Shown here one piece after another: positions 40,579 through 49,235 of a stretch of DNA of 64,000 nucleotides. The notes beneath the pieces are model-generated. The model saw nothing but the letters and a program-made list of their open reading frames with translations. It ran no database searches and was not told the DNA's origin. How positions within the stretch are numbered: the first letter of the stretch is position 1; every line of letters begins with the position of its first letter. Source of the DNA: Methylobacterium thuringiense (GTDB lineage: Bacteria > Pseudomonadota > Alphaproteobacteria > Rhizobiales > Beijerinckiaceae); assembly GCF_022179645.1 (NCBI RefSeq), contig NZ_BPRA01000024.1, positions 62,001 through 126,000 of the forward strand. The letters are read 5' to 3'. The position numbers were made by a program, and so were the translations under genes.

Positions 40579-40754
40579 TGCGGCCGTTTCGGTCCGGGGC
40601 CACCGCCGCCTCACGGGCGGTGCGGTCTCCCATCGACCGAGCGGCCAACGTGCGTCTTTGCTTCGCTGTGCTCGTAAAGACGGGGACGGGCGTCCTCGCC
40701 GACACGCGGCGTATGATCCGATCGACCGGAAGCCGTAATAAGACTCGCGACCGA

Positions 40755-40782
40755 ACGGGACGCGCAGCCTGCAACGTCCCGT
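40755..40782 (-). terminator. Hairpin after sspB
   Basis: ACGGGACG and CGTCCCGT (8-bp stem, 12-base loop) lie 12 bp past the sspB stop. There is no U-run, so termination is uncertain. A second hairpin, CACCGCC/GGCGGTG at 40601-40622, follows the convergent + strand gene. Confidence 0.4.
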
Positions 40783-40793
40783 CGTCCGGCCGC

Positions 40794-41435
40794 TCAGCTC
40801 TTCTTGCGGAACGAATCCAGGCTCACGACCTCGGCGCCGATATCCTTGCCCGCGACCTTCTCGGCCGGAGCATCCTTGCCCGGCTTGTCCGTGTCGTTGG
40901 ACTTCTCGTCGGCCTTGTTGCCGGCGGCGGGGAGGGCCGGGACGATCTTGGGCGGCCCGGAGATGGCGGCGAGGCCGGCGTTCTTCGGCTTGATCTCCGT
41001 CGGCTCGGAGGCCGCGCCGCGCGGGCCGGTCTTCACGAGGGTCGGCGTGGAATCGCTCTCCTCGGAGGTCTCACCCTCTTCCTGAAGATCGAACTTGAGG
41101 CCGAACTGCACGGAGGGGTCGAAGAAGCCCGAGAGCGCATCGAACGGCACCAGCAGCCGCTCGGGCACACCCGAGAATGACAGGCCGACCTCGAAGGTAT
41201 GCTCGGTGACGCCGAGGTCCCAGAACTGGTGCTGCAGGACGATCGTCATCTCCTGCGGGTATTTTTCGCGCAGCCGCTGCGACATGCGGACGCCCGGTGC
41301 TTCCGTACGGAACGACACGTAGAAGTGGTGCTCGCCGGAAAGTCCCTCGCGGGCCGCGTCGGTCAGCACCCGCTTCACGACGCCGCGCAACGCGTCCTGC
41401 ACCATGAGATCGTAGCGGATCAGGTCTTCTGCCAT
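40794..41435 (-). CDS. sspB: ClpXP adaptor SspB (alphaproteobacterial type)
   Basis: A 213-residue protein from ATG at 41435. The folded substrate-binding domain (residues 1-130) starts AEDLIRYDLMVQDALRGVVK, has HHFYVSFRTEAPGV and ends LVPFDALSGFFDPSVQFGL, the alpha-type SspB pattern that binds ssrA tags. A long acidic, Lys/Pro-rich flexible linker leads to the terminal AEVVSLDSFRKKS, the ClpX-docking peptide. It speeds delivery of tagged proteins to ClpXP. It is far from clpS-clpA but serves the parallel protease. Confidence 0.92.
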   Translation of the reverse strand: MAEDLIRYDLMVQDALRGVVKRVLTDAAREGLSGEHHFYVSFRTEAPGVRMSQRLREKYPQEMTIVLQHQFWDLGVTEHTFEVGLSFSGVPERLLVPFDALSGFFDPSVQFGLKFDLQEEGETSEESDSTPTLVKTGPRGAASEPTEIKPKNAGLAAISGPPKIVPALPAAGNKADEKSNDTDKPGKDAPAEKVAGKDIGAEVVSLDSFRKKS

Positions 41436-41875
41436 CGGCGCTCGCTCTGCCCGGGATGCGTTCCGGACGTCGGAGGCCGCCGGGGTCGTCAAAATGAAAG
41501 TGGAGGTTTCTGTTGCCAGGTACCTCCGAACCCCGCCTATGCAGTGCTACCCGCTAGGACTTGATTTCGGTAACCGGCACCGCTTACGCGGCGACAGCGA
41601 CCGGAGCAAAGTTGTCATTGGCAACTATTGCAGAGGCCCGATAACGGCGGAACCATGCCGAGCAAAAGTTCACCCTTTACGCCCTCGTCGATCCTATTTC
41701 GCCCCCGCCGAAACCCAGGTCTGAGGCCGATCCGGGCCTTGCGGCCATCGGTCCTGGGTCTTGGTGGAGGCGCCGGGTACCGCCCCCGGGTCCGATAGGT
41801 TTATTTCGAAGAACGTTTATCGCCATAGCCGGCCTTGCGACCGGCAAAGCGAATATAGAGGGACCGGGGGCGGTT
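41436..41875. other. Unassigned 440-bp intergenic region with strong hairpin
   Basis: No credible protein gene is seen between the divergent sspB and CPBP protease genes. At 41713-41759 a long interrupted hairpin pairs ACCCAGG with CCTGGGT and, inside, CCGAT with ATCGG. About 130 bp at 41570-41700 is less GC-rich. The gap may hold the two promoters and possibly a structured RNA; I could not match it to tmRNA, SRP RNA or a known riboswitch. Confidence 0.4.
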
Positions 41876-42754
41876 TTGAAGAGCGATCCTCGCCACGGAC
41901 TGCTCGATGATGCCGCTGTTGCTCCCGTGCACGCCCGTCATGCGGCGCAAGCGGGGCCGGAACGTCCGGCGGAGCCCGCTACGAGCCCGCCCATCGGCCT
42001 CGGGCGCTGGCTGCTGCAGGCCGTCCTGTTCGTGGCGATTCCTGTCGTGGTGCTGGCCCTGGCGGGCATCCTGTCGCTCGTCCTGGTGCGCATCGTGGCG
42101 GATTACAGGATCGGCCTCGACATCTTCACGCCGACGGCCCTGCGGCCGCGCCTGCCGATCTACGAGGAGGCCCGCCGCGGCGTCGCCGCCGACGTCCTGC
42201 GGCAGGTGCTGATCGCCGGCTTCGCCGTCGGCCTCGCCCTCTGGCAGGACGGCGCCGCCTGGCGGCGCAGGCTCGCGCTGACCCGTCCGGCCGAGCCGCG
42301 GACCGGCAGTCCGCTCAGGCTGTGGCTGATCATGGCGATCTGGCCCGTCATCCACATCCTCTGGGTGACCGAGACCGCCCGCGCGCTGAACGGCGGCCTC
42401 GCCCAGGGCATTCGCATTTCGCCCTTCCTGTCGCCGCTCGCGGTGGTGGGATGGTTCGCCTACGTCGTGGTGCTCGCGCCCATCGCCGAGGAACTGCTGA
42501 TGCGCGGCGAGGCCTTCGCCCGCGCCGGCCGCATCATGAGGCCCGCCGGCGTCATCGCGTCCACCGCCCTCCTGTTCTCCCTCGCCCACCTCTCGGAATC
42601 CGGCGGCATCGCGCGGCCGATCTCGCTGCTGCCGCTGGCCTTTACCCTGGGTTGGCTGCGCTGGCGCACCGGCCGCCTCTGGCCCTGCATGCTGCTGCAC
42701 GGATGGAGCAACCTGGCCCTCCTCGCCTACCTGCTCTGGCCACGGAGCTACTGA
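41876..42754 (+). CDS. CPBP family intramembrane metalloprotease
   Basis: A 292-residue multi-pass membrane protein of the CAAX/Abi (CPBP) family. The metal-site motifs are EELLMRG (about 203-209), FSLAH (about 232-236) and HGWSN (about 274-278), matching EExxxR, FxxxH and HxxxN/B. The start is TTG at 41876 behind a GGGGG ribosome site. Bacterial members are linked to self-immunity or surface protein processing; this one has no bacteriocin genes nearby, so its substrate is unknown. Confidence 0.85.
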   Translation: MKSDPRHGLLDDAAVAPVHARHAAQAGPERPAEPATSPPIGLGRWLLQAVLFVAIPVVVLALAGILSLVLVRIVADYRIGLDIFTPTALRPRLPIYEEARRGVAADVLRQVLIAGFAVGLALWQDGAAWRRRLALTRPAEPRTGSPLRLWLIMAIWPVIHILWVTETARALNGGLAQGIRISPFLSPLAVVGWFAYVVVLAPIAEELLMRGEAFARAGRIMRPAGVIASTALLFSLAHLSESGGIARPISLLPLAFTLGWLRWRTGRLWPCMLLHGWSNLALLAYLLWPRSY

Positions 42755-42830
42755 CGGCGCACGGCCAAGCCTGTGCGCCATATCCCGCGCCGGGTATCGG
42801 TCGGGCTGCCGCCGCCGTATCCTTCCGCGC

Positions 42831-43622
42831 ATGCAGGCCTATCACCAGCTTCTCGACCGCATCCTGACGGAGGGTGTCCGCAAGGACGACCGCACCGGCA
42901 CCGGCACCCTTTCGGTGTTCGGCCACCAGATGCGCTTCGATCTCGCCAAGGGCTTCCCTCTCGTCACCACGAAGCAGCTGCATCTGCGCTCGATCATCCA
43001 CGAACTGCTCTGGTTCCTCGCCGGCGACACCAACGTGCGGGCGCTCCAGGCCAGGGGCGTGACGATCTGGGACGAATGGGCGGATGCCAACGGCGATCTC
43101 GGCCCGGTCTACGGCAAGCAGTGGCGGAGCTGGGACAAGGAAGGCGGCAGCGTCGACCAGATCGCGCAAGTCGTCGCGGAGATCCGCCGCAACCCGGACT
43201 CGCGCCGCCTCATCGTCTCGGCCTGGAACCCGGCCGATCTCGACCGGATGGCGCTGGCGCCCTGTCACTGCCTTTTCCAGTTCTACGTGGCCGAGGGCCG
43301 GCTCTCCTGCCAGCTCTACCAGCGCTCCGCCGACGTGTTTCTGGGCGTTCCCTTCAACATCGCGAGCTATGCTCTGCTCACCGCCATGATCGCGCAGGTG
43401 ACGGGCCTGCAGCCGGGCGATTTCGTCCACACTTTCGGCGACGCGCATCTCTACGTGAACCACCTGGAGCAGGCGCGGACGCAGCGTGCCCGCGAGCCCC
43501 GGCCGTTGCCGACCCTGCGCCTCAACCCGGAGATCCGCTCCCTGTTCGACTTCACCTACGAGGACATCGCCATCGAGGGCTATGCGCCGCATCCGGCCAT
43601 CAAGGCGCCGGTGGCGGTCTGA
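42831..43622 (+). CDS. thyA: Thymidylate synthase ThyA
   Basis: Makes dTMP from dUMP with methylene-tetrahydrofolate as donor and reductant. The protein is 263 residues, almost the E. coli length. The catalytic Cys is in APCHCLFQF (about 145), with [10 protein letters not shown] at the N-terminus, [12 protein letters not shown] and the dUMP-binding [19 protein letters not shown]. The stop overlaps the folA start by one base (TGATG), coupling it to dihydrofolate reductase, which recycles its product. Confidence 0.97.
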   Translation: MQAYHQLLDRILTEGVRKDDRTGTGTLSVFGHQMRFDLAKGFPLVTTKQLHLRSIIHELLWFLAGDTNVRALQARGVTIWDEWADANGDLGPVYGKQWRSWDKEGGSVDQIAQVVAEIRRNPDSRRLIVSAWNPADLDRMALAPCHCLFQFYVAEGRLSCQLYQRSADVFLGVPFNIASYALLTAMIAQVTGLQPGDFVHTFGDAHLYVNHLEQARTQRAREPRPLPTLRLNPEIRSLFDFTYEDIAIEGYAPHPAIKAPVAV

Positions 43623-44116
43623 TGGCGTCCCCGACCATCTCCCTCGTCGTGGCGGTCGCCCGCAACGGCGTCATCGGCCGCGACAACGGCCTGATCTGGC
43701 ACCTGTCGAGCGATCTCAAGCGCTTCAAAGCGCTCACCATGGGAAAGCCGATGCTGATGGGCCGCAAGACCTTCGCGGCGATCGGCCGGCCGCTGCCCGG
43801 CCGCCGGAGCATCGTGCTCACCCGCGACCAGGGCTTCGCGGCGGAAGGCGCCGAGGTCGTTCACGATTGGGACGCGGCGCTGGCGGCAACCGGGGCCGAC
43901 GAACTGATGGTCGTCGGCGGCGGCGAGATCTACGCCCTGGCGCTGCCCCATGCCGACCGCATCCATCTCACCGAAGTCGACACGGCTCCCGAGGGCGACG
44001 CGTACCTGCCGGCCTTCGACCGCTCCGCATACCGCGAGACCCTGCGCGAGGCGCACCCGGCCGGCGGGCGGGACGATCACGCCTTCGTCTTCATCGACCT
44101 GGAGCGGATCGGCTGA
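43622..44116 (+). CDS. folA: Dihydrofolate reductase
   Basis: NADPH-dependent reduction of dihydrofolate to tetrahydrofolate. The 164-residue length is typical. ISLVVAVARNGVIGRDNGLIW opens the fold with the active-site loop; LMGRKTFAAIGRPLPGR, ELMVVGGGEIYALAL and the TEVDTAPEGD strand are the cofactor and core motifs. The acidic active-site residue expected after LIWHL is in LSSDLKRF. Its start shares one base with the thyA stop. Confidence 0.95.
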   Translation: MASPTISLVVAVARNGVIGRDNGLIWHLSSDLKRFKALTMGKPMLMGRKTFAAIGRPLPGRRSIVLTRDQGFAAEGAEVVHDWDAALAATGADELMVVGGGEIYALALPHADRIHLTEVDTAPEGDAYLPAFDRSAYRETLREAHPAGGRDDHAFVFIDLERIG

Positions 44117-44229
44117 GCCCGGATTCCGAATTCATCCCATCGGCCCGGCGTTTAGGCCGCAGCCGGTGCGCGGCTGCACGCCGCGCCGAAACCGTTGCGG
44201 TGGAAGGGGGCGATGCCTACCTCCCGGCC

Positions 44230-44258
44230 TTGACAGGACCGGGTGCGGCCAATCAGGT
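44230..44258 (+). promoter_or_regulatory. Candidate promoter of hflK-hflC-degP
   Basis: A perfect -35 TTGACA (44230-44235), a 17-bp spacer and a poor -10 TCAGGT (44253-44258), 136 bp before hflK. The rest of 44117-44393 shows no gene. Confidence 0.35.
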
Positions 44259-44393
44259 GCGCTCGACCGTTCGGTTCGAAAAAGTACGTTTCCGGCAAGG
44301 GGATTCCGGCGACCGATCCAGGCGAGGCCGCCGTCCGAAGTGGGACGGTGAGTGTTTTGCGGGTCGAGGCCGGAGCAGGAGTCTACGTCGAGA

Positions 44394-45572
44394 ATGCCTT
44401 GGAGCAATCAGAGCGGCGGCGGTAGCGGTGGGGGAGGCGGCCCCTGGGGCGGCCGTCCCGGCGGTGGCAATGGCGGCGGTGGACCCTGGGGCAGCGGAGG
44501 CGGCGGCGGTGGCGGCAAGACCCCGCCGGACCTCGAAGACCTGATCCGGCGCGGCCAGGATCGCCTGCGCGGCATCATCCCCGGCGGTGCCGGCAGCGGC
44601 TTCGGCGGCGGCAAGGGTATCCTGATCCTGCTCGGCCTGCTGGTCGGAGTTTGGCTGCTCACCGGCTTCTATACGGTGAAGCCCAACGAGGTCGGCATCA
44701 ACACGATCTTCGGGCGCTATACCGGTCAGAGTGGTGAGGGTCTGCGCTACAACTTCCCCTATCCGGTCGGCGGGGTGGTCAAGCCGAACGTCGGCTTCAC
44801 GAACTCGATTCAGGTCGGTTTTCGATCTGGGTCAGGTGCCGCGCGCCAGCGCGACCTGCCGGAGGAGAGCCTGATGCTCACCGCGGACGAGAACATCGTC
44901 GATCTCGATTTCGAGGTGCAGTGGCGCGTCAACCCGCTCAAGGCCGAGGATTACGTCTTCAACCTCGAGAATCCCGAGAGCACGATCAAAGCGCTATCGG
45001 AGAGTGCGATGCGCGAGGTCGTCGGCCGCCGCAACATTCAGGCGATCCTGACCAACGAGCAGTCGAGCATCGCCGCCGAGGTCAAAGACATCGTGCAGAA
45101 GGGCCTCGACGAGTACGGCGCGGGTGTGAGCATCGCGGTCGTTCAGTTGACCGGCGTCAACCCGCCGCCGGAAGTCCGGCCGGCCTTCATCGACGTGAAC
45201 GCCGCGCAGCAGGACGCCCAGCGCGTCCGCAACGAGGCCGAGACCTATGCCAGCCGCGAAGTGCCCCAGGCACGCGGCCGGGCTTCGCAGATCGTGCAGG
45301 CGGCGGAAGCCTATCGCGATCAGGCCACCGCCGAGGCGAGCGGTCAGGCCGCACGCTTCACGCAGGTTTACGACGCCTACAAGCTCGCTCCGGAGATCAG
45401 CCGCGAGCGTCTGTTCCTGGAGACGATGGAGAAGGTCCTGGGCTCGGTGAACAAGGTCATCCTCGATCAGAACGGCACGGGCGTCGCAGGCGCCAACGCT
45501 GCGGGCGTCGTGCCCGTGCTGCCGCTCAACGAGTTCGGTGGACGATCCAGCCAGGGCGGGGCCGCACGATGA
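44394..45572 (+). CDS. hflK: FtsH protease activity modulator HflK
   Basis: A 392-residue SPFH/prohibitin-family membrane protein. ATG at 44394 (MPWSNQSGGGS) gives the usual start; the first 40 residues are a Gly/Trp/Pro-rich cytosolic tail (GGGPWG repeats). One membrane helix (GILILLGLLVGVWLLTGF) is at about residues 75-92 and the SPFH domain is periplasmic, with the conserved VQWRVNPLKAEDYVFN. HflK and HflC form a large cage around FtsH and restrain it. The stop overlaps the hflC start (ATGA). Confidence 0.95.
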   Translation: MPWSNQSGGGSGGGGGPWGGRPGGGNGGGGPWGSGGGGGGGKTPPDLEDLIRRGQDRLRGIIPGGAGSGFGGGKGILILLGLLVGVWLLTGFYTVKPNEVGINTIFGRYTGQSGEGLRYNFPYPVGGVVKPNVGFTNSIQVGFRSGSGAARQRDLPEESLMLTADENIVDLDFEVQWRVNPLKAEDYVFNLENPESTIKALSESAMREVVGRRNIQAILTNEQSSIAAEVKDIVQKGLDEYGAGVSIAVVQLTGVNPPPEVRPAFIDVNAAQQDAQRVRNEAETYASREVPQARGRASQIVQAAEAYRDQATAEASGQAARFTQVYDAYKLAPEISRERLFLETMEKVLGSVNKVILDQNGTGVAGANAAGVVPVLPLNEFGGRSSQGGAAR

Positions 45573-46480
45573 ACAGCTCAACCCTCCGCACCGGCCTCGT
45601 CCTCGCCGCCGGTGTCGTCATCGTCGGGCTCTATGCCTCGGTCTTCACCGTCGGCCAGATGCAGCAGGCGCTGGTGCTTCAGCTCGGCCGTGTCCGCGCC
45701 GTGCTGAACCCGCCCGGCGAGACCAAGCCCGGCCTCTACTTCAAGGTGCCGTTCACCGACACGGTGGTGGTGTTCGACAAACGCGTGCTCGATCTCGACC
45801 TGCCGGTCCAGACCCTGCTCACCGCCGACCGCCAGAACCTCGAGGTCGACGCCTTCGTGCGCTATCGGATCGTCGATCCGCTGAAGTTCTATCAATCGGT
45901 CGGCAACATTCCGCTCGCCAACCAGAGGCTGTCGAGCTTCACCAACTCCTCGCTTCGCAACGTCCTCGCCCGTTCCAGCCGCGACGCCATCGTGCGCACC
46001 GACCGCGTCGACCTGATGAACGAGATCCAGGAGGACGTGAACAAGCAGGCCAAGCAACTCGGCGTCGAGATCGTCGACCTGCGCATGACCCGCGTCGATC
46101 TGCCGGCCAAGAACTCTCAGGCCGTCTACGACCGGATGACCTCGGAGCGGAAACGCGAAGCTGCCGATATCCGCGCCAACGGCGACCAGGCCGCGGCCAC
46201 CATCAAGGCCAAGGCCGACAAGGAGGTCACCGTCCTCCTCGCCGACGCCACCAGCAGCTCGGAGAAGCTTCGCGGACAGGGCGAGGCCGAACGGAACCGG
46301 ATCCTCGCCGAGGCCTTCGGGAAGGACGCCGACTTCTTCGCCTTCTACCGCTCGATGCAGGCCTACGAGCAGAGCATGAAGGGCCAGGACACGCGCCTCG
46401 TCATCAACCCGAGTTCGTCCTCGTTCTTCCGCTACTTCGGCGATCCGCAGGGTCGCGCGGCCGGCGCTCCCAAGCCCTGA
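45569..46480 (+). CDS. hflC: FtsH protease activity modulator HflC
   Basis: A 303-residue SPFH protein, partner of HflK. The N-terminal membrane anchor (LRTGLVLAAGVVIVGLYASV) is followed by the SPFH domain (LTADRQNLEVDAFVRYRIVDP) and a long helical region (SERKREAADIRANGDQAAA). It starts at ATG 45569 within the hflK stop. A degP gene follows about 190 bp later, the standard hflK-hflC-degP order of Alphaproteobacteria. Confidence 0.95.
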   Translation: MNSSTLRTGLVLAAGVVIVGLYASVFTVGQMQQALVLQLGRVRAVLNPPGETKPGLYFKVPFTDTVVVFDKRVLDLDLPVQTLLTADRQNLEVDAFVRYRIVDPLKFYQSVGNIPLANQRLSSFTNSSLRNVLARSSRDAIVRTDRVDLMNEIQEDVNKQAKQLGVEIVDLRMTRVDLPAKNSQAVYDRMTSERKREAADIRANGDQAAATIKAKADKEVTVLLADATSSSEKLRGQGEAERNRILAEAFGKDADFFAFYRSMQAYEQSMKGQDTRLVINPSSSSFFRYFGDPQGRAAGAPKP

Positions 46481-46557
46481 GGGCCATGACCCAGGAGCCG
46501 CTGCCCGGCGGCTCTTGATCGTGCGCGTCGGGCGCCGATCTATAGGCACGCTCCTCG

Positions 46558-46591
46558 AGCGCGATGCGGTTCAAGGTAACCGCATCGCGCT
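46558..46591 (+). terminator. 14-bp hairpin between hflC and degP
   Basis: AGCGCGATGCGGTT and AACCGCATCGCGCT form a perfect 14-bp stem with loop CAAGGT, followed by TTAGGTTATT. A smaller GAGCCGC/GCGGCTC hairpin lies at 46495-46514. It may attenuate transcription into degP or be part of the adjoining repeat element. Confidence 0.55.
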
Positions 46592-46603
46592 TTAGGTTAT
46601 TGA

Positions 46604-46652
46604 TGTCGCATCATGTTTTCGGGAAACCGGACCCAACTTTCCCGCATCAGGC
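46604..46652. repeat. Short hairpin-forming repeat, copy 2
   Basis: A 49-bp relative of 11644-11692 with a compensated inner stem CGGGAAA/TTTCCCG. It ends 18 bp before the degP start, just ahead of the ribosome site GGAAGGAACC, so it may sit in the degP leader. Confidence 0.7.
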
Positions 46653-46670
46653 TCTGGAAGGAACCGAACC

Positions 46671-48236
46671 ATGCGTCTCGTCACGAGCGCCATTCCGGGT
46701 GTCGATCGTCCGGCCCTCCGTAGCCGGACCCGCTCGGCGCTCGCCGCCGTGATGATCGGCGCCATGGTACCCATGTCGGTCGCCGCCGCCTTCGTGCCGC
46801 AGGCCGCCTTCGCCAAGGGGCCGGAATCGCTCGCCGATCTCGCCGATCAGGTGACGGATGCGGTGGTGAACATCTCGGCCTCGACCACGGTCGATTCCTC
46901 GTCGCGTGGTGGCCGGGCCGGACCGCAGCTGCCGCCCGGTACGCCGTTCGAGGATCTGTTCGAGGAGTTTTTCAAGAAGCGCGGTCAGCGCGGCGACAAC
47001 AACAAGGGTGACAACAAGGGCGAAGACGACAGCCCGCGTGGGCAGTCGCGCAAGTCGAACTCGCTCGGATCCGGTTTCATCATCGATGCGTCCGGCCTCG
47101 TCATCACCAACAACCACGTCATCGGCGACGCCAACGACATCCAGGTGATCCTGCACGACGGCACGAAGCTGAAGGCCGAGATCGTCGGCAAGGATTCGAA
47201 GATCGACCTCGCGATCCTGCGCGTAAAGCCGACCGCGGAACGTCCCCTCAAGGCGGTGCCGTTCGGCGATTCCGACAAGATGCGCCCGGGCGATTGGGTC
47301 ATGGCCATCGGTAACCCGTTCGGACTCGGCGGCTCGGTCTCGGCCGGCATCGTCTCGGCACGGGGCCGCAACATCGAATCCGGCCCCTACGACAACTACA
47401 TCCAGACCGACGCGGCCATCAACAAGGGCAACTCCGGCGGTCCGCTGTTCAACATGAACGGCGAGGTCATCGGCATCAACACGGCGATCCTGTCGCCGTC
47501 GGGCGGTTCCGTCGGCATCGGCTTCGCCGTGCCCTCGAACACCGCGAGCCCGGTGCTCGACCAGCTGCGCGAGTTCGGCGAAGTCCGCCGCGGCTGGCTC
47601 GGCGTGCGCATCCAGAACGTCGACGACGCCACGGCCGAGGCGCTCGGCCTCAAGGGCGGCCCCAAGGGGGCGCTAATCGCGGGCGTCGATGAGAAGGGCC
47701 CGGCCAAACCCGCCGGTCTCGAAGTCGGCGACGTGATCACCAAGTTCAACGGCACCGTCGTGAAGTCGTCGAGCGAGCTTCCGCGCATCGTCGCGCAGAC
47801 GCCCGTCGGCAAGACCGTCGAGGTGATCATCGTCCGCAAGGGTCAGGAACAGACGAAGTCCGTGCTGCTCGGGCGTCTGGAGGACGGCGAAAAGCCGCAA
47901 CTCGCCAATGCGAAGCAGCCGGAGCCCGAAAGCGCCGCCCGCCAGGCGCTCGGCCTCAACCTGTCCGGCCTGACCGACGAGTTGCGCCGGAAGTTCAGCA
48001 TCAAGGATACCGTGAAGGGCGTCGTGGTCACCCGCGTCGATCCGAACTCGACCGCTGCCGACAAGCGCATCGTCCCCGGCGAAGTCATCGTCGAGGTCGG
48101 CCAGGAGGCCGTCAGCACGCCGGCCGAGGTGACCAAGCGCGTGGAGGCCCTGAAGAAGGAGTCGCGCAAGTCCGTGCTGCTCCTCGTCGCCGGCGCCAGC
48201 GGCGACGTCCGCTTCGTGGCGATCGGGCTCGACTGA
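46671..48236 (+). CDS. degP: Do-family periplasmic serine protease DegP/MucD
   Basis: A 521-residue protease-chaperone. An unusually long N-terminus holds the signal peptide (cleavage after AAFVPQAAFA, near residue 48). The trypsin-like domain has catalytic His in TNNHVIG (about 148), Asp in IDLAILRV (about 180) and Ser in GNSGGPL (about 254), with a Gln/Asn/Lys-rich LA-loop region before it. Two PDZ domains follow. It degrades misfolded envelope proteins. It stands after hflKC, so these membrane quality-control genes act together. A second HtrA-like gene is at 9686. Confidence 0.95.
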   Translation: MRLVTSAIPGVDRPALRSRTRSALAAVMIGAMVPMSVAAAFVPQAAFAKGPESLADLADQVTDAVVNISASTTVDSSSRGGRAGPQLPPGTPFEDLFEEFFKKRGQRGDNNKGDNKGEDDSPRGQSRKSNSLGSGFIIDASGLVITNNHVIGDANDIQVILHDGTKLKAEIVGKDSKIDLAILRVKPTAERPLKAVPFGDSDKMRPGDWVMAIGNPFGLGGSVSAGIVSARGRNIESGPYDNYIQTDAAINKGNSGGPLFNMNGEVIGINTAILSPSGGSVGIGFAVPSNTASPVLDQLREFGEVRRGWLGVRIQNVDDATAEALGLKGGPKGALIAGVDEKGPAKPAGLEVGDVITKFNGTVVKSSSELPRIVAQTPVGKTVEVIIVRKGQEQTKSVLLGRLEDGEKPQLANAKQPEPESAARQALGLNLSGLTDELRRKFSIKDTVKGVVVTRVDPNSTAADKRIVPGEVIVEVGQEAVSTPAEVTKRVEALKKESRKSVLLLVAGASGDVRFVAIGLD

Positions 48237-48251
48237 GCTTTTTGCGCTTTC

Positions 48252-48291
48252 GTCATTCCGGGTTCTCGCCTTCGGCGAGCCCCGGAATGAC
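48252..48291. repeat. Palindromic repeat of the GTCATTCC...GGAATGAC family, short copy
   Basis: GTCATTCCGGG-TT-CTCGCC-TTC-GGCGAG-CCCCGGAATGAC folds almost end to end. It lies between the convergent degP and serB genes and may serve as a bidirectional terminator. Its long relative is at 24584-24668. Confidence 0.75.
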
Positions 48292-48315
48292 AGCTGAGCC
48301 GGTTACATCAGAAAT

Positions 48316-49212
48316 TTAGCCGACGAACTCCGCCGCCGAAAAACCCTGCAGGTAGAGCAGCGCCGTCAGGTCGCCGTACTCGATCCTGACATGGGCCGCC
48401 GCCGCCACGGCAGGCTTGGCGCGGAAGGCGACGCCGAGGCCGGCCTCGGCGAGCATCGCGAGATCGTTGGCGCCGTCACCCACCGCCATGGTGTCCTCGA
48501 TCGCCAAGCCAAGCCGCGCGCGCAATTCCAGCAGTGTCGCCCGTTTCGCCTCGGCGCCCACGATCGGCTCGGCGACGGTCCCCGAAAGCTGTCCATCGAC
48601 GAGATCGAGCCGGTTCGCTCGGGTCTCGTCGAAGCCGAGCGTTTTCGCGATTGGGCCGGTAAACACCGAAAAACCGCCGGAGACGAGGCAGGTGCGGGCG
48701 CCGTGCGCCTTCATCGTCGCCAGGAGCGTCCTGCCGCCGGGCATCAGGGTGATCCGCGTGGCGATGAGATCGTCGGCGACGGAGGCCGGCAGGCCTTTCA
48801 GCAGGGCGACCCGCTGGCGCAGAGCCGGCTCGAACGCGACCTCGCCGCGCATGGCGCGCTCGGTGATCGCGGCGACCTCTGATTTGATGCCGAGCACGCC
48901 TGCGAGCTCGTCGATGCATTCCTGCTCGATCATGGTGGAATCCATGTCGGCGAGGAAAAGCCGCTTGCGCCGATGCGGCCCGGCCGGCAGCACCGCAACG
49001 TCGATCGGTTCGCCGGCAAAGGCATCGCGCAGGCGTGCGGTGAGATCCGGTGCCTGTCCGATCGGCGCGTCGACGAGGCATTCGGCCGCCACGCCGTGGT
49101 GTAGCAGGCGCGGCGGATGCTCCGTCCCGAGGATAGCGCGCGCGTCGGTCAGCACCGCGCCGGTGATGGCGGGGCGGTCCGGGTTTGCTATCAGCGTGGC
49201 GACGAGGGTCAT
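48316..49212 (-). CDS. serB: Phosphoserine phosphatase
   Basis: The last step of serine synthesis: phosphoserine to serine. The 298-residue protein has an N-terminal ACT-like region (1-80) and a HAD phosphatase domain with motif I DMDST at residues 89-93, the serine-binding GLPASVADDL cap, VSGGFSVFTGPIA, and motif IV VGDGANDLAML. Serine supply matters in the serine cycle of methylotrophs, if the organism is one. It is divergent from miaA with about 23 bp between the starts. Confidence 0.95.
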   Translation of the reverse strand: MTLVATLIANPDRPAITGAVLTDARAILGTEHPPRLLHHGVAAECLVDAPIGQAPDLTARLRDAFAGEPIDVAVLPAGPHRRKRLFLADMDSTMIEQECIDELAGVLGIKSEVAAITERAMRGEVAFEPALRQRVALLKGLPASVADDLIATRITLMPGGRTLLATMKAHGARTCLVSGGFSVFTGPIAKTLGFDETRANRLDLVDGQLSGTVAEPIVGAEAKRATLLELRARLGLAIEDTMAVGDGANDLAMLAEAGLGVAFRAKPAVAAAAHVRIEYGDLTALLYLQGFSAAEFVG

Positions 49213-49235
49213 GCCAGGATCACGGAGATAAGCCG

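Noticed and set aside
41494-41724. A 76-residue frame in the sspB-CPBP gap
   Set aside because: It has no ribosome site, no family pattern and crosses the hairpin region, so it is not reported as a gene.
44269-44280. GGTTCGAAA that looks like a tRNA T-loop
   Set aside because: No acceptor stem, anticodon arm or D-arm can be built around it. No tRNA gene was found anywhere in the window.
44394-44530. GGN-GGC-rich repeat at the start of hflK as a possible tandem repeat element
   Set aside because: It encodes the Gly-rich tail that is normal for HflK in this group.
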